64,000 nucleotides of DNA from Tenebrio molitor (lineage: Eukaryota; Arthropoda; Insecta; Coleoptera; Tenebrionidae), in the NCBI RefSeq assembly GCF_963966145.1, contig NC_091052.1:15438001-15502000 (forward strand), read 5' to 3'. The notes under the pieces are model-generated. The model made no database searches and was not told the DNA's origin. It saw nothing but the letters and a program-made list of their open reading frames with translations. Of this stretch, positions 22,721 to 37,364 are shown in pieces. Numbering within the stretch: the stretch's first letter is position 1; every line of letters begins with the position of its first letter. Made by a program: the position numbers and the translations under genes.

Positions 22721-24994
22721 TACATAAAATGCGACTTTCTTAGTGAGTTTGCTGTTTTAAAATGAAATGTTTTTTTTTTAATATCCTGGTGACCAGGATG
22801 ATTTCTTCCTTGGTACGTTTCCCGTGAAATCGTTTATTTCCGAATTAATCGGGAAATCGTTGTGTTGGAGTGGATGAGAAGTATTACGCCAGTATTAAGT
22901 CAAGTTCTGGAGTAATTCCTAGAGTCGTGGATTAACCACCAACTAGTGCAGAAGTAGTTGCAGCTGAGCAATTTATTTAGTGATTAGCGTTCAACATAAA
23001 GTAAATAGAGCACTTAAATAAATGACTAGGAATAGTTATCGAGAAGTCAAATTAAGTGCAACTAACAAGCGTCTTCAAGTTTGCATAAGACAATAAAAAT
23101 GATGTACAAGATGTACCAGCAGGCCAATAAAATATCCATAATTCAGCAGTTATGGTGTTTATCTTATTTAGTGATTCACTGTGCATTAAATAGAGATTTA
23201 GTGGGGTTTAAATTGGTGTCTGTGCCGCTAGATTCTAAAAAGTTGATTAATTTTAACGTTAGAATGCAATAAAAAGAGCGAAAATCTTATTTAATTTTTA
23301 ATAACTGAAATAATTTAAAATATACTGGAGGATGCAATGATGTAATAAATAAAAACAACTACATACATATTAACATTTCGTTGGTATATCATGCGTTCAA
23401 ATGAAAACCTAGGCTGAGTAGGCGTTGAAAAAAGTACACCATTTGAAACAGTGTAAAATTTGAATTTCCCGCCGTTTGATACGAATGACACTTGTTTATG
23501 TTTAATTGGCACATAATTCAACATGTTTGTTTTTAGAAAAGGGTGCCTTTAGATACTTGCTTCAAGAATAGGAATCGTTAGTTATTGTATTTTTAATATA
23601 AAACACTGCAAAGAAAGAAAAAAAACAGAACCAATTTGTGTTTATAAATTTTAGGTTAGCTCTAATTACAACGGTCAATTTACCCTTTGAAAAAGCAAAA
23701 CAATCGACGCTTTCCAGCGTCTTCCCAGCCCAGGATTTCATTTGAACGCCCGTTATTTTTTGCAATATAAAAATACAGATGTATTTTGATTATCGCCGTG
23801 GTAGGCTCAGATAAGAAAACTGACTGACCAGTAATCCAGTAGTTATTGATGCAGTAGTGATGCAGCATTTCTGCTTAAGAAAAACCGATCCAGGCGCCAA
23901 TTTGGTTAAATCGAAGCGCCACATCATCCAGCAAATCGATCTTTCATCGGAGAAAGCGTTTGGTTATTTACCGATTTGTGTATGTTTCAGCCTATGGGAG
24001 CAATTAATCAGAAAAATTCGCCAAAGAAGTACAACACTATCACCGTGATCAATGATCATTAATCACCGCGAATGATTTTTGGTAAAAAGTGAATTCCCAC
24101 GCGAGTTGCCATAAATCTGCGGCGACGACAGCAATTAATGTAGGCATTTTATTCCGACTGGTAATCAAATAAGGCATATTTTATAGCGAATGGATCTGTT
24201 GTGTGTACAATTTACATGGAAAGGGTTTCGGAATGGTCATATTCACATAGTGGTGTACAATGTTGGAGGCATTTTATTGCGGCAACTCGCTTTCAGCTCA
24301 TTCGCAGTCCGGTCACGTTGTTTCATTGCGTGTCAAAAATATCCGTTCGCAAGCAGCCCATACAACTGCCCATTAGGCCGTTTATGACCGGATTCGCCCA
24401 CAATTTAAGTGTTTTTATCCGCAATCAAAAGAAAAATATTTTGCGCTTTTTATCCGTCGAAAATCGACCGCTGATTTGTGCATTGTCAACGTTTTGTAAT
24501 CCTCTTTCGGGGGTGTTATCGAGAACGAAGTTGCTTGATTGAGGGCGTTGTGGTTGGCAAAGGGAGCGCAAAGAGCCCCCGGCCTCAGACCAACTACTCA
24601 ATAGCTGAATTAAAGTTCAAGAAACGCGACTTACACAACTTGTAAGTCTTCCATAACTTATAAGGAATCTTTGTTATTTATTTTGGTGGAACTCGTTCCT
24701 GCAAACACAAAGGATTCCAGAGGAGGATTCCTGCGTCTTCGTCAGCGAATTTTGTTTGTTAAACGTCGCCAGCGTTATGATGACTATCTACAAGAATTTC
24801 CGTGTAAAACTTCGTCGATATCTGATAGTGTGTCAGGTTATGTTTTTTAGCTGCCAATTAACAGTTTCCAGTTAGGTGGGCTCGGGTGCGGTGTCTACAA
24901 GAACTAGTGCCGCTTTTGCACTTTTTAAAATAATTTGCTTTTTCTGGCAATAAAACAGCGACGATGCCAGTAAATCTGTTTCCTCAACTGACAT
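22721..24994. other. Non-coding, no gene recognised
   Basis: AT-rich with short open frames on both strands that look random. No repeat ends or RNA gene recognised. Confidence 0.5.
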
Positions 24995-26294
24995 TTATAA
25001 CTTTACGTTAAGCCCATTATTCTGCACGCAAACAATTTCCACATAAAACCTTCCGCTCTCGTTGAGGACAAAAATAAATTTGTTGCAGTTTTCACTCTCC
25101 CATTCGGACGGTTTAACGAACGAGAAGTCCGAATGCATTAGCATCTCCGGTAAACATTCGGCCACCAACAATTCGCGAAGCAGTAAACTTTGTAACGAGA
25201 TTATGTGTTGATTTGATTCGAACGTGGGCGTGATTTTTATGTCGGCAATGTTTTTCTCGAAATAATTGGATGAGTCGGTTTTGTGGTATCTGAAATTCGA
25301 TCTAAAGAGTGGATGTGCGCGGATTATTGCCACTTAGCTTGTAACGGCTACTTCGACTGGGCCCCACGATGTCACCAAATAGAAATTGATTATCTCCCAG
25401 ATCGCAATCTCTAGTTTCGACCGAGAACTAATTAAAAAAAATGTGGAGTCGCCTTCTCGGACTCTGTTGGCATTTGCATAAGTTTTGGGAGTCTTACGTT
25501 GGAAGCGTGGTCAACAGTCTTGGAAGGAAACGGCGATAAGGGTTGTTGATGCGGCAAAATTACAGACATGTTCCATCGTCGTCGGAATTTATGTGTTTCC
25601 ACCATAAGTTTCCTAGATTAATTCGGGACCAGAAGCAAGAGTTCGCCTTCGCAAAAGCGCATTCTTCTCAATTTTAAATTGTGCTTGTCTAGTGGCGTAA
25701 TTGCCGGGAATAAAAGCCGCCAGTCTTCGGGTAAGTTATGTATGTCGTTCGTAACATTCCCACCCACTAAAACTGAATACAATGGTTGTATTTTTGAAGT
25801 GTGTACGATCGGTGTGGTACTCGAAAATATGTCGAACATCAGCGTGACCGACAACTTCGTGGGTTTGCCAACAGCAACTCCGTCGGGATACTCCACCCAC
25901 TTTTCCATCGAGCGTGTTAGATATTGGCAATAATATAAATTGCGTTATTATTCATCTTTACGGCGGAAACAATAAAGTTTAATTGGTTGTTATTGCAAAA
26001 ATCCTGGGTGTTTACGATCGGTTCGTCTCGATAATTTATAAACCATTAAGTTTATAATTTGAGATGAACCGATAAAATCCGATCGACCACTGACACCGTC
26101 TACTATATTATCACTTGGTTCGAAAAAAGAAGACGTAAATCACCTCGGCGCGGATTATCTGCTTTCGTAAATTCGTTTAAGGGAATTTTATACGGTTTCA
26201 AAGCGGGACAGTTAACGGTCGCGATGATGGCGCTGAAGGAAACAAAAAAACAAGAAAGCCGCATTAATAAGTTAAAAACTTCATTAATGTCCAT
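24995..26294 (-). pseudogene. Cluster of coding-like frames, possible degenerate unrecognised gene
   Basis: Three minus-strand frames look more protein-like than their surroundings. 26103-26294 starts MDINEV and has a hydrophobic N-terminal stretch like a signal peptide, ending near a GTGATA donor. 25618-25908 contains KPTKLSVTLMFDIFSS and ends at TAA, but the same frame stays open beyond that stop to a strong donor (GTAAGACTCC, around 25500). 24995-25333 contains LLLRELLVAECLPEML and is also open upstream of one in-frame TAA. Two in-frame stops and no convincing acceptors argue for decay or chance. I recognise no family. Confidence 0.25.
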
Positions 26295-29200
26295 TAAATA
26301 CCTTCATTAAGGCTTTAGTATTAAACGTTTAGGGGGTAGAGCCGCATGAAAATGGCCCATAAAAAGTTCATTAAACCACAAGATCATAAAAATCCAAGAG
26401 ACGGGGCGCGACTTAAGAAGCGCTAATACCCGCCGTGTTGTTGCATCTGATATTAAACAACGTATTGGGGGTTTTTAAAAATTAATAACGAACTTTCCCC
26501 GGAATGAAGATCCGGATTACTGCCGCCTCACGGCGACCAAAGTCTCCGAATACAAGGGGAGAGAGAGCCTACTTACGTGTGTTCAAACCCCGGATTAATC
26601 TGACAGAATACACGAGATTTACTCGGGACCTGTCCAACTTTGAAATTTATTTTTCCTTCATTTTTTTACGAGTGAATAAAACGTCAGATTTTTGTGTATC
26701 TGTATCGCACGATCTGCATGCCGTAAAGTCTCCATAACAAGGAGCGAGACAATGTGGATCTGGTCCAGCGGATCCCTCCATATGAGGAGTGCGTGAGTGT
26801 GATTGATATGGGACGATGGAGATGGTCACGAGCAATTGCAACGAAACAACTTGAAGAGGTGACGAAGCGTTTTTCTCTCCGGCAGGTCATTTTAGATAAT
26901 TTTACTCAGGAGCACTTCGTACAAGATGGGTCAAAAGTAATTCCTGTCATCAACAAACTGAAGATTTGTTCGTTTCCATTCAGGCGTCTAGATGAGATGG
27001 GAACAAAAATTAAAAGGGCCCAGACACGAACTAAACTGTCATGGATAATGAAGTGGTGAGTTGCTTTTTCGACTCATTTTATCTTTGATTTTAGAGGCAA
27101 GGGGAAGAAAACTCAAATTCATTTGGCACCGGATCAACGATGAGAGGTCCATCTCGCGGAGCAAATTTTTTGGGGCTTTTAGTTGATTGTGCATTGTTGG
27201 CGGGACAAGAACAATAAAGCGAGACCCTCGTGCGAAATTAACCATTGCTCGACGTAAAAATAAAAACAAGTCCGCAGTAATTCAAGTAGGAGGCGCCGTA
27301 AATCCGTTCCGGAGTAAATCCCAGCAGTAAAGGGTGGGCATCCGAACCCGATCCTGGTAGATATCAGTTGGCGGAAGCGTGGCGACCTCTTCGTCCTGCC
27401 ATCTCTCTCGTCCTTGGACGTAGGACGAGCGCCGCCGCTCTTCATAATCACTTTATCTCTCGTTAATTGCCGTGTTCCGACTGTCATGCGGACACGCCAC
27501 CGAAGGGAGTTTGTTATAACGCGCGGCCAGTTCCTGCCAATTACAATTATATCAAACTGCACCGAACACCAAAAGCGAGACAAATTGCATTAGGCGGACG
27601 ATGGGGCCGAATTTTATTAAATACGCCGAAGAGGGAAGAATTATTGTGTCGCGGAGGCAATAATTCGGGGACGAATCCGCGGACTGCCCCATTCGCGTTA
27701 AGTAATTGCTCATTTGCGGCCGATCAGCCATAAAGATAGCACTATCGCGCTCGCCCCGCATAAAATACTGCGAGGGATGTTCCTGTTAACGTTACATACA
27801 TGAATCGCGTGTCGAAATGTTGCCGGATTCTGCTCCGCTCTGCCGAACACTACAATAAACAGTTTCTTAATTATTAGTGGCCCTAAACAAACGCCAGACT
27901 CAATCTGATTCATCGCGAAACCCGACGATATTTCGCGCTTGTTTGGATAGGCGTAATGTTCTGTTTAACCAACAAAAACAAGACCGTTGTTATTTATCCG
28001 GCGCATCCACCAAAATTCGTTGCGCAGCATCACTTGGAAATTTAATGCGGGGACTGGCTGAAATGCAGCGATGCAACTACTGCAAAAAAGCACACACCAA
28101 CTGAGCGTGTAATGAGCGCTTCACAATAACAATATGACTAGATTCAGTTTTATTTGGAGCAGTTTGTTATAGCCCTCGGCTCTGATGCGGTGACCCTAGA
28201 ACCATTTTCTTTTGTGGGAACTTCTGAAGTAAATATTTTGCCACTTAAAAGAAACCTTCAAACCGGTGCTTTGTAAAAAACAATTTAATATGTAGGTTGT
28301 CAAAATTAGAAAAATTCAACAACACTGTATTCTAACTCAAAATTACAACTGGCAACACTGTGTAGTGGAAAATGACAAAAGTATGGTTATATTGTCATTA
28401 TGTCAGTGGTTGTCAACTAGGCAATTTATTACAGATTTAAAATAACAGTTATTTGTATATCAAGGCCGCGAAATCATTCTTTAACGTACAACGTACCGCG
28501 AAATTGGATTGCACAAAAAAAATTTCACGTGCTGAATGCAATTATTAACTGTAGTGATTTTTTTTATTTGATAACTTAATTCACCGGGAAATCTGTTTTT
28601 TGCTGTATATAAAAACAAAGTGGAAAAGAGACAGTTTTTTCATGCCGACAGGTGTTCCAAAGCAATTAAATAATTAGTTTTTTTTCTGTGCGGGGCTACA
28701 AAGAATTGGATAAATGTTTTAAGAAGTTCCCTTGATCAGAATATATTTTGTGCTTTGGGTCGAATCGTTACTGAATTATTAAATTATATATTATGAATTA
28801 GAGAGTGAAAAAATACTAAATATTTCATGATCGACGACTGATCAATAGTCTATTATTCATAAAATACTTTGTCCGAAAGTTGTTAACTATTTAGGTCGCA
28901 ACACAGAAAAATAGATAATTTATTATTAAAAATTGTAATGAAATGGGCAAGATCAAACGCAAAGTGGGAATGAAAAATGTCCTTCCATAGTGAGACACTT
29001 TCCTGGAATAAATCCTTTTCTTCGCGTTGCCATATTTCTGTGTGAAATATGATTATCTGAACCTAGATCAGTGTGTTCATTTGCATTTTACAAGAAAACC
29101 GGCCCACCTTCTAATGCGTCTACGTAATACAATAACTTATGTTTATTCAAAGGGCATTGAATCGCGTCTAAAAAACCAATAATATATTCATTAGGTCGGT

Positions 29201-32200
29201 CCGAGTTAATTGGCAGATGCAAATCCGACGTATCCTCGAAGACTTATGAAAGAAGTCGTGCCTACGACGTTATAAACTAGCTAACACGTCTAGTCGAAGA
29301 GACCCACCGAGTTGTACCAGTCGATGGGGTGGTCTTAAGCCCGAACGAGAGCTAGAGTGCACGTTTGCCGCATATCCCATCTATACACTTATCTGGACGG
29401 ACGATAAATTTCGCGATCTTTGATTCCTTTGTAAATTTGAAGAATGCTGCTGGAGCAGCGCTCATTTCTCGTCGAACACGTGTAAACACAATTCCGATGC
29501 ACTATTTCATTAAACCATCGACGATGCAAAGAATTGCCGAGTCGTGGCACCTAACGGCTAAATCGCAATATGGAAATTCTCTTCTGTTCCTTCGAAAGTT
29601 TCAAAGAGGAGTTTTCTCAAGATACACGTTCGCTATCGTCTTTTTGTTTCGCATCAAAATGCATACATATATGCATGACGGCGTTAACAGATGCCACGCG
29701 TTATCTTCTTCGTTTTAACTTGTCGCTCTCGCTGTTATTCTAGGGCATTTGCCAACGAATTATTGAATTCAAACCGAAATAGACCAAAAATTGCGCAAAA
29801 TTCGAGTTTCGTGTTTCTGAAAAAATAAGAGACAGATATTAATAATGCATGAAGCGACGGGGATCCACCGGGGGATTTTTCCTCTTCACACAACTATAAA
29901 TATTTCTAGGGAAATTATGAAAATTTTCAAACGCGACCTTTACGGTCAAGGTAAAAGACACCGATACAACTTTTGGGTCCGGCTCAAATATTTATGATAT
30001 TTGCAAAATTGTCGCAAATTGGTTCAACTCGTGACCGTTCCGTCGGAAAGAGTTGTCCAGTGTTTGGGTTTCGCTTTGACCACGTCGATGAGGTCCTGGA
30101 GCGTTGCTGAAACGAAAGTTTAGGTAAAGTGGAGACCGCTACCTGAGCTCCGTTTCGAATTAGCATAAACAAACAGCAACAGAGAGGCGCCTTTTCGGAA
30201 AAGTTCTTGATTGAGATTGAGGGTGCCAATATTCGCATGTTTAATGCATAGCGAGATGAATATGAATGAAAGGAGTGCGTCGTCTGTTCGTACATACAGC
30301 TCATATTGCGAAGGAGTGTTGTGACATGTTGCATTCTGCCACTCTCATAAGGAATATTAAATGATGTCTTTGTAGTAGGTAGAGCGACTCCTGCAGCGGC
30401 ATTCTCGTAAAATAGAACCGCACAATGCGTCGCGACTGAAATTTTTATTAGTACGCGTGGGTCCGAGTGAATTTATTAAGAATGCACCGAATTAGAGTGT
30501 CTTCCTGAGCAAATTTATTAAGAGGGTGATGAACCTGTGCACGAAGAGCAAGACTGCACACACCGTGCTAATTTTATCAGTTCGAACGTTATTCAATCCC
30601 GTTCAACAACAACATCCCCACAGCAAATAAGACGGAGGAAAAGCGCGAGGTGTATCTGTCTATTCATCGTGGAGCGGTGGAACCCACAAACGAGTGAATT
30701 AAATTGGCCTATCCATTTTATCCGCCATTCAAGATCGACAATGCATGTGCAACTTCGTTCGTTGCATTTACATTGCTGCACCGGCCTGTTTTGAATTCAA
30801 GATTGAGGGAGTGACTGTGGGACTCTGATGGAAAGAGCATTGTTTCGTCGCAGGAATGTTTTTGCCCGTCGTTTGCCTCATTTACTCGTCTTTGTTTATC
30901 GCCGACGTGAAAATCATTCGGATTTGAATGCCGCCGCTGCACCGGCTTCAACTCGACAACGGAGAGTTGCCAAAGAAAAATCCGGACACGACAACGGAGA
31001 AACTTCCATGGAAAACCGGCCGAAGCCCGAAGACTCGAAGACAAAAGACTGTGCGCCCGTGGAGGCAAGTAAACGCGTGTACACCACAACATTTGCAAAC
31101 TTTTACAGTCTGTTCATCGAAGCGACGCAGCGGTCACGTGATCGGAGATGATGCGTGCAAATCTCGTCTGATGAAGATTGAATGTTGGCAGAGTCGATTT
31201 AAATTCCGCACTGCGTGCCATAACAATAATCGCGGCAAATTAAACGAGTTCAAGGCAGAAGTGCGAGTGTTTACATAGTTTTGGAACAATCCAATCGAAT
31301 TATAACACATGCTGGGGAGGAACTCGAATTATAGGGGTATTGCTATCCAATTACAAAATGCTCCACATCCTCGGATTTCGTATCTGTAAATTGCTATTAC
31401 GCAGCTTTAATTAAAGGCAAAACCGCTGTTTATAGCTAAGACGAAACATAAATGAAGCAGATTAATTGAAAATTAATGAAACGATTCGGGACAAACAAAA
31501 AAAAAACTAATTATAATTAAGCGCCAACTAAATTGGTTTTTATTGAAGATTTATATCAATTATTGTTTATCCAATTACCGAGCGAAGGGTCTGGAGGGTT
31601 TCCGATTAAATAAATTTAATTTTTATCTGTCGAGGAAAGTTTCCTCGAAGTGAGTTAGTAGTTTGTTTGTTTTGAGAGCAGTCCCATTAAATTGCAAATG
31701 GTTGTTTTGACACGATTTAATTTTTTACCAAATGGAGCGGCCCATTTTCACCCACGTCTCAGCGAGTCCTGCAGGATCGTCGCATTTAAAGTCACGTCTG
31801 CGGTATTAGTTGAGCGCATCCCGCGTCTGATGAATGCAATGCATTTGTCAAAGGAATGCAACTGTCAAGAGTCTTGTATGACCAAAAAGACGCAGGGTCG
31901 ATGCCGTCGTAATCCTGGATTAAGTCGCGCAATCATCCCCCTTTCATGTCTTGCATCTCAACTAGTGAACTCCGCGGCAAAACATGACTGTAAATAGTGT
32001 AAAAAATCGGGAAATATGGGATGAGACAGGCGTATCCGTGTCTTGTGGGGGTGCAGAATTGAACCGACACGAACATGCCGGATGACCTTAATAAAGAATC
32101 CTGTCAGGCTGATATCTCACACTCCATCACGTGGACACCGCAAACTAGGAGTCTGCTCCGGTGAAAAAAGCCCGGAATTACAGGAGGAGAAATATTGACG

Positions 32201-35200
32201 TAGTCAAAATCCGGTGCAGGGCGGAGGATGCCATTCGAACCGTCGGGTAATCCATCTCCGTTGACACCCCCGGGAATTGGTAAATAATTTGCGGTCTTCT
32301 CCGGCGAAAGAGTTTTCGACAAAGTTGAAGGTCCGACGGAGGGTTCCGTTCGCACAATAAACCAGGACTCGGGAAGGATTCGAGTGCGTGTTCGAACTAC
32401 ATAATTCACACCTCCGCGACCAGACATTGTAAACTCACAAATATAATTTATTCGATTTGAAGCGGCCATCAAGGGCTGACCGTGCAATTTAAATATTTAT
32501 TACAAATAGATTAATCGCCACACTTCCAAACATCTTACGAAATTTATCGGGGACATTCGTCAAGGTGAATGCGGGTCAAGGTAATTAAATCCTCGGAATT
32601 GCACCGATCGATCATCACGACGGAATAATCCGGGGTCATGCACCGGATGCAAGAATTTGCAATTTATTATTTGTGATATTTTTATTCGACTATCAGGTCT
32701 AGCTGTTTACTTTTCGACTTCAACAAACTTTGAAAAACAAACATGAAAAAAAAGCTTTTACACACTGACAGTAACTTCTCTCTGCGTTATTTATTCTAGG
32801 AAGTGCGTTGCTTTTCTTACGGGAATATTATCCCCGAATGCGTATACAGATAAGCTTCTCAACTTAAATGTTTAACCCCAGCCACAAACCAAATATTTAA
32901 ATGGTGGAGTAAGATATAAAGTTCTTTGTGTGAAGTAGCATGTTTTTATATCTATTATAATACCTTAAATAAATGCTCGTTCAATTCTGACCACCTGTAG
33001 TTTTTATTTACTTCCCTTTCGGGGCCATCGACAAGGACGCAGGGACCGGAGTTCCTAGACCGAGATTCACGATTTTTATCGAAAATCAAGAACTAGAAAA
33101 AATCTGCCCCCGTTCCCACACTGTAAAAGCTGAAATTCATGTTCAGCTTTACAATGGTAAATGTGGGTACAGTACAACACACAAACACCTCTACTGCACC
33201 CTGTGATTTACTGCGGCATCAACCTCTGTTTTCCTGGAAATTATAAGGCCAGTTTAAAAGAAAGACTTGAATGGAGTAAATTAATGAAATCCTTTTTGTC
33301 GCTCGACAGGCTTCGAGTGGACAATTTAAATTCTGACCGGCGAAAGAAATCACGTCTGTCATGCTGCAATTAAACCGGAGTAAAAAATCGCACTTTCGAA
33401 CGGCTCCGGCTGACCAACAAATCGTTGCGGCGTCGCACAGGGTGGCCCCGCATATATTCAGATTTTACCGAATGTAAGATGATTCTGATGCAATTGCAGC
33501 AATAATAATGCGAGATGCGGCGAGCGCATTCGACGAGGAGGGTTCTTCAAACGTTTGGCCGTGGGCTGGCGCCGCTATCGGAGGGAGAACAGTCCTAATT
33601 AATAATATTCCGGAACCCCGATGTAACAGGGAGTGTGCTTATTAAAAACCGCATGCATATTGCATGGCTTGTGCCGTTCTGACTAACTAAACAATCACAT
33701 GCCGGAGCTCGACTGCGCCCTCCCAACCTCCATTGTTTCCGAATGATCGATAAAATTGTGGCCGTTTTCAGGACTTTTCATGACATTATCTCCCCAGTTA
33801 CACTTATTAAGGAGGGATTTCGGCACGTACGAATTTACATAGTTACAGGTTTCAGGAGTCGGAGGACGCGACCGAGTTTTATAATCAATTTCGTTCAACT
33901 TCGCCGAGAATTGTTATGCACAATTAAGGCCTCTCTGTAAATATTAACCGCGATCATTAACTTTAATGATTCTTCGAGACGCAACATTTCCCCGGTGGAA
34001 GGCGACGGAGTTATGCAGATGTGCACGAGGTGACGCGAAATTTATTTCAAGAACTGATTTAGAAATGGCACGAGCGAGTTCGATACAACAATTATCGCTA
34101 TTGTTGTTTTTAACTTCTTCATTCAACAATTGAGATATCATTTTAAAGTTGTGCCAACCAGAAGACGGAAATGCCGGACGCCACCGGAATCAAAGCTCAT
34201 CGTCACTGTGTTGTGGGTTGCTTCCTGTGCCTCTGAGTGGTCCTCGGTTTGACACCTTGTAAAATACGAACTTGTGTGTCCGAATGCCTCGTCCTAATTT
34301 AATTAGATAATATCCAACGTGCCTCCAAACTAATGTCCTAATTATCAAGTTTAGGGGAGCCCACGCAACCAATACCAACACCATAAACGGCCAAAATTGG
34401 AACATTAAAGTCATAACAAATTCTCATGTTATTAAAATAACGTCTTCATTAATAATAGCCTTAAATTAGATTAGGTGTACATCGAAGTAGCCGTTCGAAA
34501 CGTCTAGCTTCATCTGTTCAGACGCCTCTGCACAATTATTGTTGTCTTAATTGAAAGTGGGCTAATAGTGTTAGAGGGAATCAGTGGTCGAGACGCACCT
34601 ACGCGGAAATAAAAAATCCGCATACAAATTTTTAATTATCCAAGCAGACAGAATAAAAGTACAGAAAATACCAAATGGACATTAAAGCTCGTTATGCAAA
34701 TGATGTTTCTTCATTCGAGTTAATGATGCGTAACAAGGTGCATTAATTATCGACTGGCGTTTAAAAATAAAAACACTGTCCTTCTCCGAGGCGCAAAAAA
34801 AGGATCGGTGCACGCTTTAAAAACTTGCACGGTGCAATCATAACATTAAAGTGTCAAAACGGTATCGCTTGTTTCATTTTAAAATGCACGGGGCATTTGC
34901 GTTTCCATGTTCCGTCAAGCGGGTTTGCAATTTGTTCGTGTTCTGTTATATTAAGTTGACATGTGGTTTGTAGAGAGCAAGCAGCGTTTAAATTGAGATT
35001 GGTTAGTTTTAGTTTGATGCAAATTTCGAGAGGACGCAGATTGGAAATTCGCTCTGTTTGCCGACTTTAGTCGTTTCGGATAAATGCGAATAGTTTAACA
35101 AAACGGTGCACCGAAGGCTCCCGCAGCGACGACGTTAATATGTAGCCGACCAGAAGGACAAGAGGTCCTGGAGCAAAAGGAAGAAGAGCAGCTTTGATGA

Positions 35201-35341
35201 AGCTTATCTTTGGAGATTTCGATTAGTCTTGTCTGTGTGTAACAAAAATAAATGTATCAAGTCAGCATTGGTATACTCAATTGTTGTATCTAAAGTTACA
35301 TCACTAGAATATTTTAATACAATTGATTAATTAATAAAATG
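26295..35341. other. Long non-coding stretch
   Basis: No gene recognised. Frames up to 134 codons (27179-27583 minus) and 127 codons (32104-32487 minus) occur in GC-richer patches, usually with antisense frames of similar length. One short minus-strand segment, 30024-30106, follows a good acceptor (TTTCGTTTCAG) and reads like a final exon (LQDLIDVVKAKPKHWTT) but has no partner exon. Patches with repeated TTAAT and TAATTA motifs could be homeodomain-rich enhancers; this is a guess. Confidence 0.4.
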
Positions 35342-35614
35342 CATTCACGTTGTTTTGGCATAATGGGAGGCCGCATTTAATTTGGTAGTAAAACTGTCTG
35401 TTAAATTAGGTTGAGGTTATAAATAGCGACAATGCCTAGTGCATTGTTGTCAGTTTTACTAGTATACAATAGAAGAATACCCAGAGATCGCGGGAAATTC
35501 TGCAACATTTCGATAGGTCCGCATGTCAGGCACTTTAGTCACGGAAATCAAACAGTGTATCCAACGTTAAAAAAATTAATCATGGCCTCCCATTATCCCA
35601 AAACAAAGTGAACG
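35342..35614. mobile_element. MITE-like element, 273 bp
   Basis: Imperfect 34-bp inverted ends (35342-35375 and 35581-35614) sharing TTTTGG, ATAATGGGAGGCC. Inner segment GGTAGTAAAACTG pairs with CAGTTTTACTAG near 35450. Confidence 0.7.
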
Positions 35615-35638
35615 GTGTTTATCTAAAAATTTGATACA

Positions 35639-35942
35639 CGGGGTGGTAAAAAAGTACTGTTTAAGTTGGCAATACAGTTAAGAACATTTTTTTTATTCGA
35701 ATATTTGCAACAATGCAAGCGTATATGTTTTGTTGGTTTATTTGACAGATATCTGACGATACATCAACAGCGACAAAATTATAGGTTATGACAGTAAAAC
35801 TTAACGGTAGGAAGAAATTAAATTTGAAATACAGAACAATCATTTTCAGTGTCAAGTTCCGGAAGTTACATTTGTTATACCACTTAAAAATAAAATTCAG
35901 TATTACCAACTCAAATAGTTCTCTTGAATCTTGATTACCCCG
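35639..35942. mobile_element. Degenerate MITE-like element, about 304 bp
   Basis: Ends CGGGGTGGTAAAAAAG (left) and the inverted CTTGATTACCCCG (right), with a second pairing of GAGTTGGTAATAC-type sequence inside. Arms differ by small gaps, so an older insertion than its neighbours. Confidence 0.5.
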
Positions 35943-37364
35943 TATTTACTAAATGTTTTACACATACGCAGAACTGCCAACTTTACGATTTATTTTTTGA
36001 CGTTAATTTAACAATTTTCGTCAAGTTCTTAGTAGTCACGGTTGCACACAAACTTACATACGTACAACAACATCCTAACCTCACTTTCTTCTATTCACGT
36101 TTTCTGGCTGTCGGATTTCTGCTTGGGAAACCATCTCTGCATAAAATCAGTTCTTTTAAAAACCTCATTTGTTTGTGTATTTCTATGCTCAAATTGTCAT
36201 ATGTATTGCGTAAAGGATTACTCTTACTCTACGACCACTATTTTTCATATTTTTTTTTATTTATTTAATCATTAATGAGGATAATTGTCCTTTATTTTTT
36301 ATTGTAATCTGACAGAATGCTTGCTCAGGTGGCCTTCAGGGGTTCCCTAACTGGCTACCAATAACGGACTGGGATTTAAATTTTATTAGGATTATAGTCA
36401 GCCTTCAGCAACTCTTTCGGCTAGATCTGATGAGGAAGCATCGCCTCATAATTGTGATTATCGGGTTGGGGGCCAGGATAATGGGCTGCGGCACGTGTCC
36501 TGCACGATTATGACGGGGTACGTCATAACAAATCTTAATCAAACCACCCACACCAAAGAAAATTGGAACATTGCCATACGTTCACAAATAAATTTAAATT
36601 TAATCTACTTTCCAACATCTGGCTTCGTTCTTTTTCCCGTAATTAGAGAGGCGTAAAATTTAAATTCGTGAGAACTCGAGATATCCTCTAAATCTACTTC
36701 TGTTTTTCTGTTTGTTTAGATTAAGTCGGTCGGTGCTAATTTTCACGATTAACGTTGTGCTTTTCGCGGGGTGAAAAATTCGCTGTTAAACACAAGTTTA
36801 AGCAATCTGATGTAATCATGGGGGGATCGGAGCTACCCCCCTCGTAATTGTAAATGTACACAGTACGCGGAGGCGGTGTGGGTGGCGGTCCACCCCTGGT
36901 ATTACAGACGACATTGATGTATGTTGCCAATATCAAGTGAGATGACATTCTGAATCGATACCGCCCCTGTGCGTCATGGAGCACTTTGATCGTCTCCAGA
37001 TGCATATTTGATGCACCGACGAAACGCTAATCAGCGTCGCCCCCAATGAAATCGTCACGTACCGGTGGCCCATGAAAATCCAGGAAATGCACTTACCTCT
37101 CGACAAAAAAGAAATAACAATGAAACGATCTGTAATTTTCTCGTCGGGCGATTATTTTAATAAGAGCAATTTTGTGAAAGGTCACAAATCTATAGTGTAG
37201 ACGCTCGGACTGTGGAGACACGACGCGAAGATCAACTCTCGTTGGATTTGTAAAAATTCGACTCACGTCCACTGCGGCTACGTTTATGACCCCGTGTATA
37301 AATTTGATGGTAATGAGACACGTATAAATGAAGCTTAATGGCCCGTAATCAGTTACAAAAGAGT

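Noticed and set aside
32104..32487. 127-codon minus-strand frame in a GC-richer patch
   Set aside because: No splice context, no recognisable domain and no matching neighbours; probably chance, though a lone exon cannot be excluded.
36736..37005. Frame with a GGPPPTPPPR run, considered as a slit first exon
   Set aside because: It does not lead into a donor in frame, contains no N-cap cysteines, and the proline run lies in a simple GC-rich patch.
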